From Candidatus Purcelliella pentastirinorum (GTDB lineage Bacteria > Pseudomonadota > Gammaproteobacteria > Enterobacterales > Enterobacteriaceae), in contig NZ_CP028374.1 in NCBI RefSeq assembly GCF_003391335.1, positions 415,856 to 479,855 of the forward strand: a stretch of 64,000 nucleotides of DNA, read 5' to 3'. Below are positions 1-11,189 of this stretch, in pieces (positions within the stretch are counted from its first letter, which is position 1; each line of letters begins with the position of its first letter). The notes under the pieces are model-generated. The model ran no database searches. It was not told the DNA's origin and saw only the letters and a program-made list of their open reading frames with translations. Position numbers and translations under genes: made by a program.

Positions 1-2068
1 ATATTAATGCTGTGCTCATAGCTATTCCTGCACTGGGTCCATCCTTAGGTATTGCTCCTTCTGGGACATGCACATGTATATCACATTTTTCATAAAAGTT
101 TTTTTTAATATAAAATTTGTCTGTTCTGGCTCTAACTACAGTCATTGCTGTTTGAATGGATTCTTGCATTACCTCTCCTAATGAACCTGTATAGGTTAAT
201 TTTCCTTTGCCAGGTACACATTCGGTTTCAATAGTTAATAGTTCACCTCCTACTTCTGTCCATGCTAATCCTGTTACTCTTCCTATTTTATTAATTTTAT
301 CAATTTTATTTAAATAAAATTTTGGAATGCCCAAATATTTTTTTAGGTTTTTATTATGTATTTTTATTTTTTTGATTGATTTATTCATAAATAAAGTTTT
401 TACTGTTTTTCTGCATATTTTAGATAATTCTTTTTCTAAATTCCTTACTCCAGCTTCACGTGTGTAATGTCTTATTATATTTATTATTGTTTTTTTATTT
501 AAATATAATTCGTCATTTTTTAATGCGTTTCTTTTTATTTGTTTTGGTAATAGATATTTTTTTGCAATATTTAATTTTTCATCTTCAGTATAACCTGATA
601 ATTTAATTATTTCCATTCTATCAATAAGTGCTGCTGGTATATTCATGGAATTAGAAGTTGCGATGAACATTACATCAGAAAAATCATAATCAACTTCTAA
701 ATAATGATCATTAAATGTTGTATTTTGTTCAGGATCTAATACTTCTAATAATGCTGATGCTGGATCACCTCTTATATCTGAAGAAATTTTATCTATTTCA
801 TCAAGTAGAAATAATGGATTTTTTACTCTAATTTTAGTCATTTTTTGTATTAATTTACCTGGCATTGATCCTATATATGTACGTCTATGTCCTCTTATTT
901 CTGCTTCATCTCTCATTCCTCCTAGGGACATTCTTAAATATTTTCTTCCCGTTGCTTTAGCTATTGATTCACCTAATGAAGTTTTTCCAACTCCTGGAGG
1001 TCCTACTAAGCATAGAATAGGACCTTTTATTTTTTTTGTTCTAGTTTGTACAGCTAAATATTCAATTATTCTTTCTTTCACATTTTCTAAACCAAAGTGA
1101 TCCATATCTAATATATTTTTTGCTTTTTTTAAATCTTTTTTTATTTTTGATCTTGCATACCATGGTACTTGTATCATCCAGTCTATATATCCTCTTACTA
1201 CTGTTGCTTCTGCTGACATGGGTGACATCATTTTTAATTTTTTTAATTCTGATTTTGTTTTTTTCTGTATTTCTTTTGGCATTTTTGCTACATTTATTTT
1301 TTTTTTTAAATTTTCATATTCATCATTTATATTTTCTATATCACCTAATTCTTTTTGTATTGCTTTTATTTGTTCATTTAAATAATATTCTCTTTGACTT
1401 TTTTCCATTTGATTTTTTACTCTATTTCTTATTCTTTTTTCTACTTGTAAAAGATCTATTTCTGATTCCATTATGATCATGAGATTTTCTAATCTTTTAC
1501 TTATGTCAAATGTTTCTAAAATTGTTTGTTTGTCTTTTATTTTCATTGACATGTGAGCTGCTATAGTATCAGCTAATTTTTCTGGATCTTTTATTTTATT
1601 AATTGTTGATAATACTTCAGTTGGTATTTTTTTATTTAATTTGATGTAACATTCAAATTGATTTATTGTTGTTCTAATTAATATTTCTTGTTCACGTTTT
1701 TTTATTATGGGTGATTGTATATAATTTATATATGCTAAAAAATGATTTTCGTTTTCAGTAAAATTATTTATTTTTGCTCTTTGTAATCCTTCTATTAATA
1801 CTTTTACTGTTCCATCAGGTAATTTCAACATTTGTAAAATTTTTGATATTGTTCCAATGGAAAATAAGTCTTTTATTTCTGGTTTATCTATAGATGCTTC
1901 TTTTTGTGCAACTAATATTATTTTTTTGTCTGTTTGCATTGCTTTTTCTAAACAGTTAATTGATTTTTTTCTACCCACAAATAATGGGATAACCATATGG
2001 GGGTAAACTACTACATCACGTAGCGGTAAAGCAGGAATTTTAATATTTTTAGAATGCTCGATATTCAT
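1..2068 (-). CDS. lon: ATP-dependent protease Lon, 3' end beyond the window
   Basis: Lon is a cytoplasmic AAA+ serine protease that degrades misfolded and regulatory proteins. The reading frame starts at the ATG at 2066-2068 (MNIEHSKNIKIPALPLRDVV, nearly the E. coli N-terminus) and runs off the left edge after about 689 of the usual 784 codons. The Lon N-domain is followed by a Walker A motif GPPGVGKTS (about 963-1010). The catalytic serine of the GPSAG motif is encoded at 32-34; the catalytic lysine lies outside. It is the last gene of a tyrS-clpP-clpX-lon series, which keeps the E. coli clpP-clpX-lon order. A purine-rich AGAGAG precedes the start. The gene looks intact as far as it is visible. 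Confidence 0.97.
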   Translation of the reverse strand, partial: MNIEHSKNIKIPALPLRDVVVYPHMVIPLFVGRKKSINCLEKAMQTDKKIILVAQKEASIDKPEIKDLFSIGTISKILQMLKLPDGTVKVLIEGLQRAKINNFTENENHFLAYINYIQSPIIKKREQEILIRTTINQFECYIKLNKKIPTEVLSTINKIKDPEKLADTIAAHMSMKIKDKQTILETFDISKRLENLMIIMESEIDLLQVEKRIRNRVKNQMEKSQREYYLNEQIKAIQKELGDIENINDEYENLKKKINVAKMPKEIQKKTKSELKKLKMMSPMSAEATVVRGYIDWMIQVPWYARSKIKKDLKKAKNILDMDHFGLENVKERIIEYLAVQTRTKKIKGPILCLVGPPGVGKTSLGESIAKATGRKYLRMSLGGMRDEAEIRGHRRTYIGSMPGKLIQKMTKIRVKNPLFLLDEIDKISSDIRGDPASALLEVLDPEQNTTFNDHYLEVDYDFSDVMFIATSNSMNIPAALIDRMEIIKLSGYTEDEKLNIAKKYLLPKQIKRNALKNDELYLNKKTIINIIRHYTREAGVRNLEKELSKICRKTVKTLFMNKSIKKIKIHNKNLKKYLGIPKFYLNKIDKINKIGRVTGLAWTEVGGELLTIETECVPGKGKLTYTGSLGEVMQESIQTAMTVVRARTDKFYIKKNFYEKCDIHVHVPEGAIPKDGPSAGIAMSTALI

Positions 2069-2117
2069 AGAGCTCTCTCTTTAATTTAGTTTTAGGTAGG
2101 ACATGAAAACTGTATAA

Positions 2118-2147
2118 ATAATACTAGTAATAAATATATATTTCAAG
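2118..2147 (-). promoter_or_regulatory. candidate lon promoter (sigma-70, with a sigma-32-like -35)
   Basis: Read on the minus strand upstream of lon: a -35 TTGAAA (2146-2141), a 17-base spacer and a -10 TATTAT (2123-2118), ending 49 bases before the lon start codon. The -35 overlaps CTTGAA (2147-2142), the -35 consensus of heat-shock sigma factor RpoH, which drives lon in E. coli. No good RpoH -10 (CCCCAT-like) follows. This is a sequence match only, and AT-rich DNA gives chance matches. Confidence 0.45.
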
Positions 2148-2252
2148 TTTTAAGTATATTCTAATATATAGGTTTATATATGATAATTAGTATCGATTAT
2201 ATTATAATTTTTTTATTTTTATTTAATAAAAATAATTTTTATTTAAATCATT

Positions 2253-3473
2253 TTAATTTTTATATATTATAATTGGTTTTGATTTTTTATCAACTGCAGA
2301 ACTATTAACTATAATTTTTTTTATTCCTTTTATTGATGGAATATTATACATACTATCTAATAATATGTCTTCCATAATTGATCTTAGTCCTCTTGCTCCT
2401 GTTCCTTTTAATAAGGCTTTTTTTGCTATTTTATTTAATGCTTTTTTATGAAATTCTAGAGTTATTCCTTCCATATTAAATAATTCTATGTATTGTTTTG
2501 TTAATGAGTTTTTAGGTATGCTTAATATTTTTATTAAAGTTTTTTTATTTAGTTGTTTTAGTGTTGTTATTATTGATAATCTACCAATAAATTCAGGTAT
2601 GATACCGTATTTTATCAAATCTTCTGGTTCTACTTTATTTATTATATTTTTTGTTTGATTTTTTTTATTTTTTTTTCTCCTATTGAATCCAATTAAATTT
2701 TTTTTTTCAATTCTATTTAAAATAATTTTTTCTAATCCATTAAATACTCCTCCGCAAATAAATAAAATTTTTGAAGTATCTACTTGTAAAAATTCTTGTT
2801 GTGGATGTTTTCTTCCTCCATATTGAGGTATTGATGCTATTGTACCTTCGATTAATTTTAACAATGCTTGTTGAACACCTTCTCCAGATACATCTCTTGT
2901 TATTGATGGATTATCTGTTTTTTTTGATATTTTATCTATTTCATCTATGTAAATTATTCCATTTTGTGCTTTTTTTATATTATAATCACATTTTTGTAAT
3001 AATTTTTGTATTATATTTTCTACATCTTCTCCAACATAACCCGCTTCTGTTAATGTTGTTGCATCCGCTATACTAAATGGTACATTTAACATTTGTGCTA
3101 ATGTTTCTGCTAATAATGTTTTTCCACTTCCTGTTGGGCCTATTAATAAAATATTGCTTTTACCAAGTTTGCAATTATTGTATTTTAATTTTTTATAATG
3201 ATTATATACTGCTACAGATAAAATTTTTTTTGTTTTTTTTTGATTAATTACATATTCATCTAATTGTTTTTTTATGTGTTTTGGTGTTGGTATATTTTTG
3301 TATTTATTAATTATTTCTTTTGATTCATTTTCGATAATATTATTACATATTTTTATACATTCATTGCAAATATATGCTGATGATCCAGCTATTAATTTTT
3401 GTACTTCATTTTGATTTTTTTTACAAAAAGAACAAAATAATAATTTATTTAAAGTATTATTATTTTCTGTCAT
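2253..3473 (-). CDS. clpX: ClpX, ATP-dependent unfoldase of the ClpXP protease
   Basis: ClpX is a hexameric AAA+ unfoldase that feeds tagged proteins to ClpP. The 406 residues (E. coli 424) hold the N-terminal C4 zinc domain (C14, C17, C36, C39), Walker A GPTGSGKT (112-119), pore loop GYVG (145-148), Walker B DEID (177-180), the RKH pore loop (221-223) and an IGF loop (261-263) for docking ClpP. All functional loops are therefore kept. Lys/Asn-rich sequence after the IGF loop is the only visible drift. It lies just downstream of clpP, as in E. coli, and upstream of lon. Confidence 0.97.
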   Translation of the reverse strand: MTENNNTLNKLLFCSFCKKNQNEVQKLIAGSSAYICNECIKICNNIIENESKEIINKYKNIPTPKHIKKQLDEYVINQKKTKKILSVAVYNHYKKLKYNNCKLGKSNILLIGPTGSGKTLLAETLAQMLNVPFSIADATTLTEAGYVGEDVENIIQKLLQKCDYNIKKAQNGIIYIDEIDKISKKTDNPSITRDVSGEGVQQALLKLIEGTIASIPQYGGRKHPQQEFLQVDTSKILFICGGVFNGLEKIILNRIEKKNLIGFNRRKKNKKNQTKNIINKVEPEDLIKYGIIPEFIGRLSIITTLKQLNKKTLIKILSIPKNSLTKQYIELFNMEGITLEFHKKALNKIAKKALLKGTGARGLRSIMEDILLDSMYNIPSIKGIKKIIVNSSAVDKKSKPIIIYKN

Positions 3474-3543
3474 TTTTTTGTCCTAATTTTGTAGATTTTA
3501 ATATTTGTATTATAATAATTTTTATTATTTATAAATATTTTAT

Positions 3544-4161
3544 TTATTTAGTATTTTTTTTTACTAAAATTTTATCAATAATACCATAATTTATCGCTTC
3601 TTTGGTAGTAAAGAAATAATCTCTTTCTGTATCATTTTTTATTTTTTCTATTGTTTTCCCTGTATTTTTGGCTAATATTTCGTTTATTATATTTTTTATT
3701 TTTACTATATTTTTGGTATGTATTTCTATATCAGTTACTTGTCCTTTATAAGCACTTAATGGTTGATGTATCATTATTGTAGAATTAGGTAAGGAGAATC
3801 TTTTATTTTTTTTACCTGATGATAATAAAAATGCTCCCATAGAACATGCTTGTCCTATACATATTGTATTTATATCTGGTTTAATAAAGTTTATTGTATC
3901 ATATATAGATAATCCAGATGTTATGTTACCTCCAGGAGAATTAATATATAAATATATGTCTTTTTTTGGATTTTCGGCTTCTAAAAATAACATTTGTGCA
4001 ATAGTTAAATTTGATAATTCATCATTTATTATACCATTTATAAATATTATTCTTTCTTTTAATAAACGAGAGTATATGTCATAAAATCTTTCTCTATTAT
4101 TACAATTTTCTATTACCATTGGAATAATAGTATTGTTTATTTTGTTATTTTTAATTTTCAT
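3544..4161 (-). CDS. clpP: ClpP, proteolytic subunit of the Clp protease
   Basis: ClpP is a self-compartmentalised serine peptidase that works with ClpX. The 205 residues contain the full triad: S107 (in GQACSMGA), H132 (in MIHQPLSA) and D181 (in TERDYFF). The sequence from MVIENCN onward aligns with mature E. coli ClpP, so the first 14 residues probably form the processed propeptide. The trigger factor gene tig, which precedes clpP in E. coli, is absent here, and tyrS lies upstream instead. ClpP, ClpX and Lon together keep much of the cytosolic proteolysis set. Confidence 0.97.
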   Translation of the reverse strand: MKIKNNKINNTIIPMVIENCNNRERFYDIYSRLLKERIIFINGIINDELSNLTIAQMLFLEAENPKKDIYLYINSPGGNITSGLSIYDTINFIKPDINTICIGQACSMGAFLLSSGKKNKRFSLPNSTIMIHQPLSAYKGQVTDIEIHTKNIVKIKNIINEILAKNTGKTIEKIKNDTERDYFFTTKEAINYGIIDKILVKKNTK

Positions 4162-4220
4162 TTTAATCTTTATTAATTATTAAATATTTTTTCTTTTTTT
4201 TTTATCAAATTATTTTTTAT

Positions 4221-5501
4221 TTATTGCCATGTTATCATAAAATGTTTTTTTTTTCCCTTTTTTATAATTGTATATTTATTAAATAATTTTTCGGATTTAT
4301 CTATTATGTGTTCTGTGTTTTTTTGTTTTTTATTGTTTATCATTATTGCATTTGATATAATTATTTTTCTTGCTTGTGTTTTTGATGTTGTCAATTTTAT
4401 CTTAATTAAAATTTCTGTTAAATTTATATTTTCGTTATTTTTAATTTTTATATGTGGTATACCACCTTGTTTTAATTGTTCAATATTTTTTTTTGTTATG
4501 TTTTTTATTTTTTTATGAAATAATATTTTTGTTATATTTTCAGCTATCTTTGTATTTTTTTCTCCATGAATCATTGTTGTTATTTTTTTTGCTAAAATTG
4601 ATTGTACTATGTTTTTTTTTTCATGTTTTTTGTTTTTTTTTATTAATAATTTTATTTTTGATATTTTCATAAATGTAAATATTTTTAATAAATTATATAT
4701 TTCTTTGTCATTAATATTCATCCAAAATTGATAAAATTTATAAGGACTAGTTTTTTTTTCATCTAACCAAATATTTTGTTTTTCACTTTTTCCAAATTTT
4801 TCTCCATTAGACTTAGTTAATAATGGTACTGTTAATGCAAATGTTTTTTTTTTATTAATTTTTTTTATTAATTCTATGCCTGAAATCATATTTCCCCATT
4901 GATCTGCACCTCCAATTTGTAATATTACATTATGTTTTTTATTTAGTTTATAAAAATCATAACTTTGTAATAAATTATATGAAAATTCACTAAAAGATAT
5001 TCCATGTTTTATGTTTTTTATTCTTTTTTTAATAAAATCTTTATTTATCATATTATTTATAGAAAAATATTTCCCTATTTTAATAAGAAAATTCAAAATT
5101 TTTGTATTTTTAAACCAAGTATAATTATTAATTATATTAAGATTTTTATTGTTTGTTTTATCTTTTAAAATTTTGTTTATTTGTATTTTTATTTTTTTTG
5201 TATATTTATTTGTTTGTTTTTTAGATAATTTTTTTCTTTCTTTTTTTTTTAAAGTAGGATCTCCAATTATACTTGTTGCTCCTCCAATTAGTATTACTGG
5301 TATATGTCCGTATTTTTGAAAATGTTTTAAGCAAATTATAGGTATTAGATGACCCAAGTGTAAACTTTCCGCTGTAGGATCAAACCCACAATATAATTTA
5401 ATATTTTCATTTTTTATTTTTCTTATTAATTTTTTTTCATTAGTTATATTTTTTATTAGCCCTCTTTTTTTTAGTTTTTTAATAAGATTTATATTTTTCA
5501 T
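4221..5501 (-). CDS. tyrS: tyrosyl-tRNA synthetase
   Basis: TyrS is a class I aminoacyl-tRNA synthetase that charges tRNA-Tyr. At 426 residues it matches the family length (E. coli 424). The HIGH-type motif HLGH (48-51) and the KMSKS-type motif KFGKS (235-239) are present, together with the GGADQWGN substrate-pocket segment (198-204) and a C-terminal S4-like RNA-binding domain. Lys/Asn enrichment marks the C-terminal third. It starts the minus-strand run tyrS-clpP-clpX-lon; this junction is not the E. coli arrangement, so a rearrangement brought them together. Confidence 0.96.
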   Translation of the reverse strand: MKNINLIKKLKKRGLIKNITNEKKLIRKIKNENIKLYCGFDPTAESLHLGHLIPIICLKHFQKYGHIPVILIGGATSIIGDPTLKKKERKKLSKKQTNKYTKKIKIQINKILKDKTNNKNLNIINNYTWFKNTKILNFLIKIGKYFSINNMINKDFIKKRIKNIKHGISFSEFSYNLLQSYDFYKLNKKHNVILQIGGADQWGNMISGIELIKKINKKKTFALTVPLLTKSNGEKFGKSEKQNIWLDEKKTSPYKFYQFWMNINDKEIYNLLKIFTFMKISKIKLLIKKNKKHEKKNIVQSILAKKITTMIHGEKNTKIAENITKILFHKKIKNITKKNIEQLKQGGIPHIKIKNNENINLTEILIKIKLTTSKTQARKIIISNAIMINNKKQKNTEHIIDKSEKLFNKYTIIKKGKKKHFMITWQ

Positions 5502-5947
5502 ATGTTAAGTTTATTTTATGATTTATTTTTTTTAAAAAATTTAATTTTTTAAAATTACATTTTTAATATTTGATTTATTTAATTAAAATTATTTATTTAA
5601 TTTTATTAAAATAATATATTTATTTTATTATTTAATATTATTCTTTTTTTAAATTAAATTAATATTTAATATATTTATGTATTTTTTAATATTAGTAATT
5701 ATTATTTTATTTTTTATGTTTATCTGTTACCAATAAAATATTTAATAATTTAAATTAATTAAAATATTTTTTTTTTATTAAATATTTTTGTTTTATTTTT
5801 ATATTTTTTTATTTAAGTTTTTTTATTTGTATAAGTATCTATTATTAAATTGATTTATTATAAATAAGTTTATCATATGTATCATTTTTTTTCTAAAAAA
5901 TGATAAAATAATTTATCTTAATTATATAATTTATATAGATTATTATT
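5502..5947. other. tyrS-murJ divergent intergenic region
   Basis: This 446-base region is almost pure A/T and separates the divergent tyrS and murJ genes. I see no convincing coding remnant or RNA gene. Both promoters must lie here. The one distinct structure is a perfect inverted repeat at 5881-5904, listed separately. Confidence 0.6.
5881..5904. repeat. perfect inverted repeat upstream of murJ
   Basis: ATCATTTTTT (5881-5890) and AAAAAATGAT (5895-5904) are exact reverse complements separated by TTCT. The repeat ends 43 bases before the murJ start codon, so it could be a hairpin in the murJ leader or a protein-binding site. It is A/T only apart from one G/C pair per arm, so chance is a real possibility. 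Confidence 0.35.
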
Positions 5948-7471
5948 ATGTTTAAATCTTTTATTTTTGTTAGTTTTATCACATGTTTATCTCGTTTTTT
6001 AGGTTTTGTACGTGATGCTGTAGTTGCATATGTATTCGGTGTAAGTATTGAAACGGATGCTTTTTATATTGCATTTAAACTACCAAATTTATTAAGAAGA
6101 ATATTTGCTGATGGTGGTGTTTCTCAAGTTCTTGTTCCTATATTATATAAATATAAATCTGATAAAAATAAAGAAGAAATAAAAATTTTTCTTTCATCTA
6201 TTTTAGGTTTATTTTTTTTTATTTTATTATTTATAGTATTTTTAGGTATTATTAATTCTTCTATAATAATATCATTTTTTTTGCCTGGTTATTCTTGTGA
6301 TATACATAAATTATATTTAGCTAAAATCTTATTTAGTATTATGTTTCCTTACATAATATTTATTTCAATTTCGTCCTTATATGGATTGGTATTGAATACT
6401 TGGAATAAATATACAATTTCATCTTTTATACCTATTTTACTTAATATAAGTATGATTTTTTTTTCTTTATTTATAATTAAATATTTTAATCATCCTATTA
6501 TAGGTTTGGCATGGTCTGTTTTATTTGGTGGATGTTTACAATTTTTGTATCCACTTCCTTTTTTGAAAAAATTAGGTCTATTGGTATTTCCATATTTTAA
6601 TTTTCGTAATATTAAAATATATCATATTTTTTATAAAATAATTCCTATGATGATTGTAACTTTTATAAGTCAAATATCTGTGTTTATAAATACTATTTTA
6701 TCTTCTTATTTTACAACTGGTTCTGTTTCATGGATATATTATGCTGAGAGGTTAGTAGAGTTTCCTAGTGGTGTTTTAGGAGTATCTATCAGTTCTATTT
6801 TATTACCGTCTTTATCTAGAAGTTTTTTTATTAAGGATTATAAAAAATGTTCTTCTTTAATTGATTGGGGATTGCGTCTTTGTTTTTTATTAGCTTTGCC
6901 TGCAACTGTTGCATTGATTATATTATCTGGCCCTATTATTTTAATTTTGTTTCAATATGGTAAATTTACAGCTTTTGATTCATTAATGACTCAGCATATT
7001 TTACTTGCTTATTCTTTTGGTTTATTAGGATTTATTACAGTTAAAATTTTATCTACTAGTTTTTATTCTTTTCAAAATATTGTTGTTCCTATAAAGATTT
7101 CTTTTATAATTTTAGTACTTTCTCAATTTATGAATTTTTTATTTGTTTATTTTTTTGAATATATAGGTATTGCTTTATCAACTAGTTTTTCTGGTTTAAT
7201 AAATGCTTTTTTATTGTATTATGAGTTACGTAAAAAAAATATTTTTACACCTAATCCTGGTTGGTTTATTTTTTTATTTCGTATATTTTTTTCAGTCTTT
7301 GTTATGGCTAGTGTTTTGTTTATTTGTATGTATTTTATGCCATCTTGGGAGATAGGTAATTTTTTTTATAAAATATTTCGTTTATTTTTATTATGTTTTA
7401 TTGGTTTAATTACATATTTAATAATGCTTTTTTTATTAAAATTGCGTATATCGGATTTTACTCGCTATTAA
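5948..7471 (+). CDS. murJ: lipid II flippase MurJ
   Basis: MurJ is an inner-membrane MOP-superfamily flippase that moves the peptidoglycan precursor lipid II to the periplasmic face. The 507 residues (E. coli 511) are hydrophobic, with many membrane segments. The N-terminus carries R16, R22, D37 and R50, which correspond to the essential R18, R24, D39 and R52 of the E. coli protein, plus the signature [11 protein letters not shown]. Retention implies the cell still builds peptidoglycan. Its 3' end overlaps the convergent rne gene by 14 bases. Confidence 0.95.
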   Translation: MFKSFIFVSFITCLSRFLGFVRDAVVAYVFGVSIETDAFYIAFKLPNLLRRIFADGGVSQVLVPILYKYKSDKNKEEIKIFLSSILGLFFFILLFIVFLGIINSSIIISFFLPGYSCDIHKLYLAKILFSIMFPYIIFISISSLYGLVLNTWNKYTISSFIPILLNISMIFFSLFIIKYFNHPIIGLAWSVLFGGCLQFLYPLPFLKKLGLLVFPYFNFRNIKIYHIFYKIIPMMIVTFISQISVFINTILSSYFTTGSVSWIYYAERLVEFPSGVLGVSISSILLPSLSRSFFIKDYKKCSSLIDWGLRLCFLLALPATVALIILSGPIILILFQYGKFTAFDSLMTQHILLAYSFGLLGFITVKILSTSFYSFQNIVVPIKISFIILVLSQFMNFLFVYFFEYIGIALSTSFSGLINAFLLYYELRKKNIFTPNPGWFIFLFRIFFSVFVMASVLFICMYFMPSWEIGNFFYKIFRLFLLCFIGLITYLIMLFLLKLRISDFTRY

Positions 7472-9713
7472 TTTTTTTTATTTTATTTTTTGTTTTGCTG
7501 TTTTTTATTTTTGTTATAGGGGCACTTACATGTTTATATCCAAAATTTTTTGATAATTTTTTTGTTTTTTTAATTAAATTTTTGTAGTTATTTTTTAGAT
7601 TAATATTTTTTTGTTTTTTATTGATTTTTATATTTTTATTTTTAATTATATTTTTAATTTTTTTTATTTTTTTATTATTTTTTTGATTTTTATATTTTGT
7701 ATTATTTAGTATGTTCTTTTGTATAATATTTTTTGATGTACATATTTTACACATTGTCCATTCTAATGTATACATTGCATAATCTATTTTTTTTATTAAT
7801 TTTTTATTTTTTATTTTTTTATTTTTGATATTTTGTTTTTTTATTTTTAATATTTTATTATTTTTATTTTGTAATTTTAGTACATTGGTTATTTTATTTT
7901 TTTTTGATTTTATATTTTTGAAATAAATATATTTTATTTGATTATTTTTTTCTTTTTTTTTAGGAATTTTATTTAAAAGATTTATATTTATTATATTTTT
8001 TATTTTTTTGATTAGATTTTTCAAAGATAAAAATTTTTTAATTATTATAAAAATTTTTTTGTAATATAAATTTTTTATTAAATAATTATTTGTATATTCT
8101 TTTTTAATATTATATTTATTTTTTATTTCATTTATATTAGAATATTGTTTTTTTTTATATTTTTCCACTTCATTTGTACATTTTATTTTAGATTTATATT
8201 TCTTATATAATTCATAACTTAATATATTATTTTCTTTTTTTTTACATATTCTAGATACTAAATAATTTGGTGTTTCAATTTTTTTATTTGGTACTATAAT
8301 TATTTTTACTCTTTTTTGTCTTTGTTCTATTTCATTTAATGCATCACGTTTTTCATTAAGTAGATATGAGGCAACTTTAACAGGTACAAATACGTGTACT
8401 TTATATGTATTTTCTTTTGTTGATTTTTCTTCTATTAGTCTTAGAATAGATAGTGCCAGTGATTCATTATCCCTAATATTACCTGTTCCATTACATCTAG
8501 GACATACATAATGACTTGATTCTCTTAGAGATGTACTTAATCTTTGTCTTGACATCTCTAATAATCCAAATTTGGAAATATGATTTATTTGAATTCTAGC
8601 TCTATCTTCTTTTATTATTTCTTTTAATTTGTTTTCTATTATTCTTTGATTTTTTACTGATGACATATCTATAAAATCTATAACGATTAATCCTCCTAAA
8701 TCTCTTAATCTTAATTGTCTTGATATTTCATTTATTGCTTCATGATTAGTATGAAATGCAGTTTCTTCTATATCTATTCCTTTTTTAGATTGAGAAGAAT
8801 TTATGTCTATAGATGTTAATGCTTCTGTTGTATCTATTATTATATCTCCCCCGGATGGTAATTTTACTTTTCTTTGAAATGCAGTTTCAATTTGTGATTC
8901 GATTTGATAATAATTAAAAAGTGGGATTTCACCTTTATATAATTTTATTTTGTTATTAAAATCTAATCTTCCTAATTCAGTTATATGTTTGTGTGCTAAT
9001 TTTAATATATTAGGGTTATCAATTAATATTTCTTCTATATCTGGTTTTAGATAATCTCTAAATGCTCGAATTATTATATTGCTTTCTTGATATATTAAAA
9101 ATGGTGAAGATTTTTTTTTAGCTAATTTTTTTATAGATTCCCAATGCTTTAATCTAAAATTTAAATCCCATTGTAATGAATTTATAGTTTTTCCTAATCC
9201 TGCTGTTCTTATTATTATCCCCATACCATTTGGTATTTTTAATAATGAAGTCAATTCTTTTATTTCTATCCTTTCCTCACCTTCTATTTTACGTGATATA
9301 CCTCCAGCCTTGGGATTATTGGGCATTAATACTAAGTAACTCCCTGCTAGGCTAATAAATGTAGTAAGGGCAGCTCCTTTATTTCCTCTTTCTTCTTTAT
9401 TAACTTGTATTATTATTTCTTGTCCTTCTGATAATATTTCTTTTATATTAAGTTTATTTATTTTATTATAACCCTTAGGATAATATTCATTTGATATTTC
9501 TTTTAAGGGTAGAAATCCATGTTTTTCTGTTCCATAATTTACAAATGCTGCTTCTAAACTTGGTTCAATCCTTATTATTTTTCCTTTGTATATATTAGAT
9601 TTTTTTTGTTCATATCTTGGACTTTCTATATCTAAATCATATAAATTTTGTCCGTCAACTAAAGCAACTCTTAATTCTTCTTTTTGAGTTGCATTTATTA
9701 ACATTCTTTTCAT
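7458..9713 (-). CDS. rne: ribonuclease E with a degenerate C-terminal half
   Basis: RNase E starts mRNA decay and processes rRNA and tRNA. I place the start at the ATG at 9711-9713, because then D303 and D346 (catalytic) and C404/C407 (zinc link CPRC) fall at exactly the E. coli numbers; an in-frame ATG at 9728 would add five residues. The S1 and catalytic N-terminal half is well conserved. After about residue 500 the protein becomes a Lys/Asn/Ile-rich low-complexity tail, and the total is 751 residues against 1061 in E. coli. The end keeps a short HVSAPITK stretch, similar to a motif I recall near the E. coli C-terminus. It overlaps murJ tail to tail. Confidence 0.95.
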   Translation of the reverse strand: MKRMLINATQKEELRVALVDGQNLYDLDIESPRYEQKKSNIYKGKIIRIEPSLEAAFVNYGTEKHGFLPLKEISNEYYPKGYNKINKLNIKEILSEGQEIIIQVNKEERGNKGAALTTFISLAGSYLVLMPNNPKAGGISRKIEGEERIEIKELTSLLKIPNGMGIIIRTAGLGKTINSLQWDLNFRLKHWESIKKLAKKKSSPFLIYQESNIIIRAFRDYLKPDIEEILIDNPNILKLAHKHITELGRLDFNNKIKLYKGEIPLFNYYQIESQIETAFQRKVKLPSGGDIIIDTTEALTSIDINSSQSKKGIDIEETAFHTNHEAINEISRQLRLRDLGGLIVIDFIDMSSVKNQRIIENKLKEIIKEDRARIQINHISKFGLLEMSRQRLSTSLRESSHYVCPRCNGTGNIRDNESLALSILRLIEEKSTKENTYKVHVFVPVKVASYLLNEKRDALNEIEQRQKRVKIIIVPNKKIETPNYLVSRICKKKENNILSYELYKKYKSKIKCTNEVEKYKKKQYSNINEIKNKYNIKKEYTNNYLIKNLYYKKIFIIIKKFLSLKNLIKKIKNIININLLNKIPKKKEKNNQIKYIYFKNIKSKKNKITNVLKLQNKNNKILKIKKQNIKNKKIKNKKLIKKIDYAMYTLEWTMCKICTSKNIIQKNILNNTKYKNQKNNKKIKKIKNIIKNKNIKINKKQKNINLKNNYKNLIKKTKKLSKNFGYKHVSAPITKIKNSKTKNKIKKINSE

Positions 9714-10080
9714 GATAATTATACTCATTTTATATAATTAATTAAATTACATAATATTAAATAACAACTTATATAGATAGATGAATTATTTTAATTATAT
9801 TGTTTATTTTATTTAAATTTATATTTTATTAAATTTTATTTAGTAAATATTATTTAAAGTTTATTTTTTCAATTTTATTATTTTATATAGTTTATAATTT
9901 ATAAAAATACATATATATGTGTTCATAATATAAGAATTGATAAAATTATTCAATTTATTACTAATCGATTTATATTGTATTGAATTGATAATTTGTATTA
10001 TTATAAATAACAAATAAGTTTTTTAATTAAATAATGTTATCATTTTGTTATATTTTTCTTAATAAAATTTTGTTTAATAT
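9714..10080. other. rne-rluC divergent intergenic region
   Basis: This 367-base A/T-rich region lies between two divergent genes. In E. coli the same junction holds the long rne leader that mediates RNase E autoregulation; I cannot recognise that leader structure here. A weak promoter match for rluC is TTGAAT (9980-9985), 16 bases, TATAAA (10002-10007). No coding remnant was seen. Confidence 0.5.
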
Positions 10081-11028
10081 ATGTCAAATTATAAAAATAG
10101 TGTACAAATTTTTACTATAGGAGTAAATGAATTGGATCAACGTATTGATAACTATTTGTTTAAATCCTTAAAATATATACCTAAAAGTAAAATATATAGT
10201 TTATTAAGAAAAGGTGGAATACGTGTTAATGGTAGACATGTTAAACATATTTATAGATTAAAAATAAATGATGTGATAAGAGTTTCTTCTTTGTGGTATT
10301 TTAATAAAAATAATAATATTGTTAAATATTTTAATAATAAATTTATTATGTTATTACAACGATCAATATTATATGAAGATGAAGATTTGTTAATTATTAA
10401 TAAGCCTTCTGGTATTGCTGTACATGATGGTACAAGATTATCTAATAATATATTAGACGGTTTGCGTTTTTTATATTCTTATAATGTATTTCTTGAATTA
10501 GTACATAGAATTGATCGTGATACTTCAGGTTTATTATTACTTGCTAAAAATCGTTATTCTTTATGTTGTTTACATAGACAATTTCGTAATTATCAAATAA
10601 AAAAAAAGTATTTGGCTTTAGTTTATGGTAAATGGCCTATAGATCTTAAAATAGTTGATATTCCTGTTATTCATAAGAAAATATGTATAAATAGTATTAA
10701 AAATAAATTTTCATCTATTAATATAAAATATTCGGAAACTCATTTTAGTGTAAAAAGATATTTTAAATTTTCTACTTTAATTCGAGCTAAATTAATTACT
10801 GGTAAAACACATCAAATTAGATTACATACTAGTTATTTAGGTCATTGTATTGCTTTTGATAAACTATATGGTAAATTTAAATTTGATAATCAGTTAGTTC
10901 ATACAGGATTGAAAAGATTATTTTTACATGCTTATGAATTAAAATTTATTCACCCTAGAACTAATAAAACAATATTAATTCGTGCACCTTTGGATAAAGA
11001 TTTAAAAATTTGTTTAGATAATCTTTAA
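10081..11028 (+). CDS. rluC: 23S rRNA pseudouridine synthase RluC
   Basis: RluC converts uridines 955, 2504 and 2580 of 23S rRNA to pseudouridine. The 315 residues (E. coli 319) hold an N-terminal S4 RNA-binding domain (about 16-80) and the RluA-family catalytic motif HRIDRDTSG (142-150) with catalytic D145. The conserved GKTHQIRLH segment follows about two thirds along. Divergence from rne is the arrangement found in E. coli. Assignment to RluC rather than RluD or RluA rests on length, the S4 domain and this neighbour. Confidence 0.93.
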   Translation: MSNYKNSVQIFTIGVNELDQRIDNYLFKSLKYIPKSKIYSLLRKGGIRVNGRHVKHIYRLKINDVIRVSSLWYFNKNNNIVKYFNNKFIMLLQRSILYEDEDLLIINKPSGIAVHDGTRLSNNILDGLRFLYSYNVFLELVHRIDRDTSGLLLLAKNRYSLCCLHRQFRNYQIKKKYLALVYGKWPIDLKIVDIPVIHKKICINSIKNKFSSINIKYSETHFSVKRYFKFSTLIRAKLITGKTHQIRLHTSYLGHCIAFDKLYGKFKFDNQLVHTGLKRLFLHAYELKFIHPRTNKTILIRAPLDKDLKICLDNL

Positions 11029-11189
11029 TTAAAAAATAAGTATTTTTTATTTTAAAATATATTAATATTAAAATAGTATTTTTTTTTTTATTTGTTAATA
11101 TTATTTTTTTTAAAAATATTATATTTTCTATATTAATTTTATTATTTTATTTATTTTTGAATATTTTTTTAATTTTATGGTATTAAATT

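Noticed and set aside
1120..1476. Leu/Phe-rich ORF antisense to lon
   Set aside because: Shadow of the lon frame; hydrophobic composition is the usual by-product of A/T-rich sequence on the opposite strand.
7458..7471. murJ/rne 14-base overlap as a possible assembly error
   Set aside because: Both C-termini are plausible and overlapping convergent ends are common in compact genomes.
11030..11048. A/T stem-loop after rluC as a terminator
   Set aside because: Stem is A/T only with a two-base loop; too weak to support.
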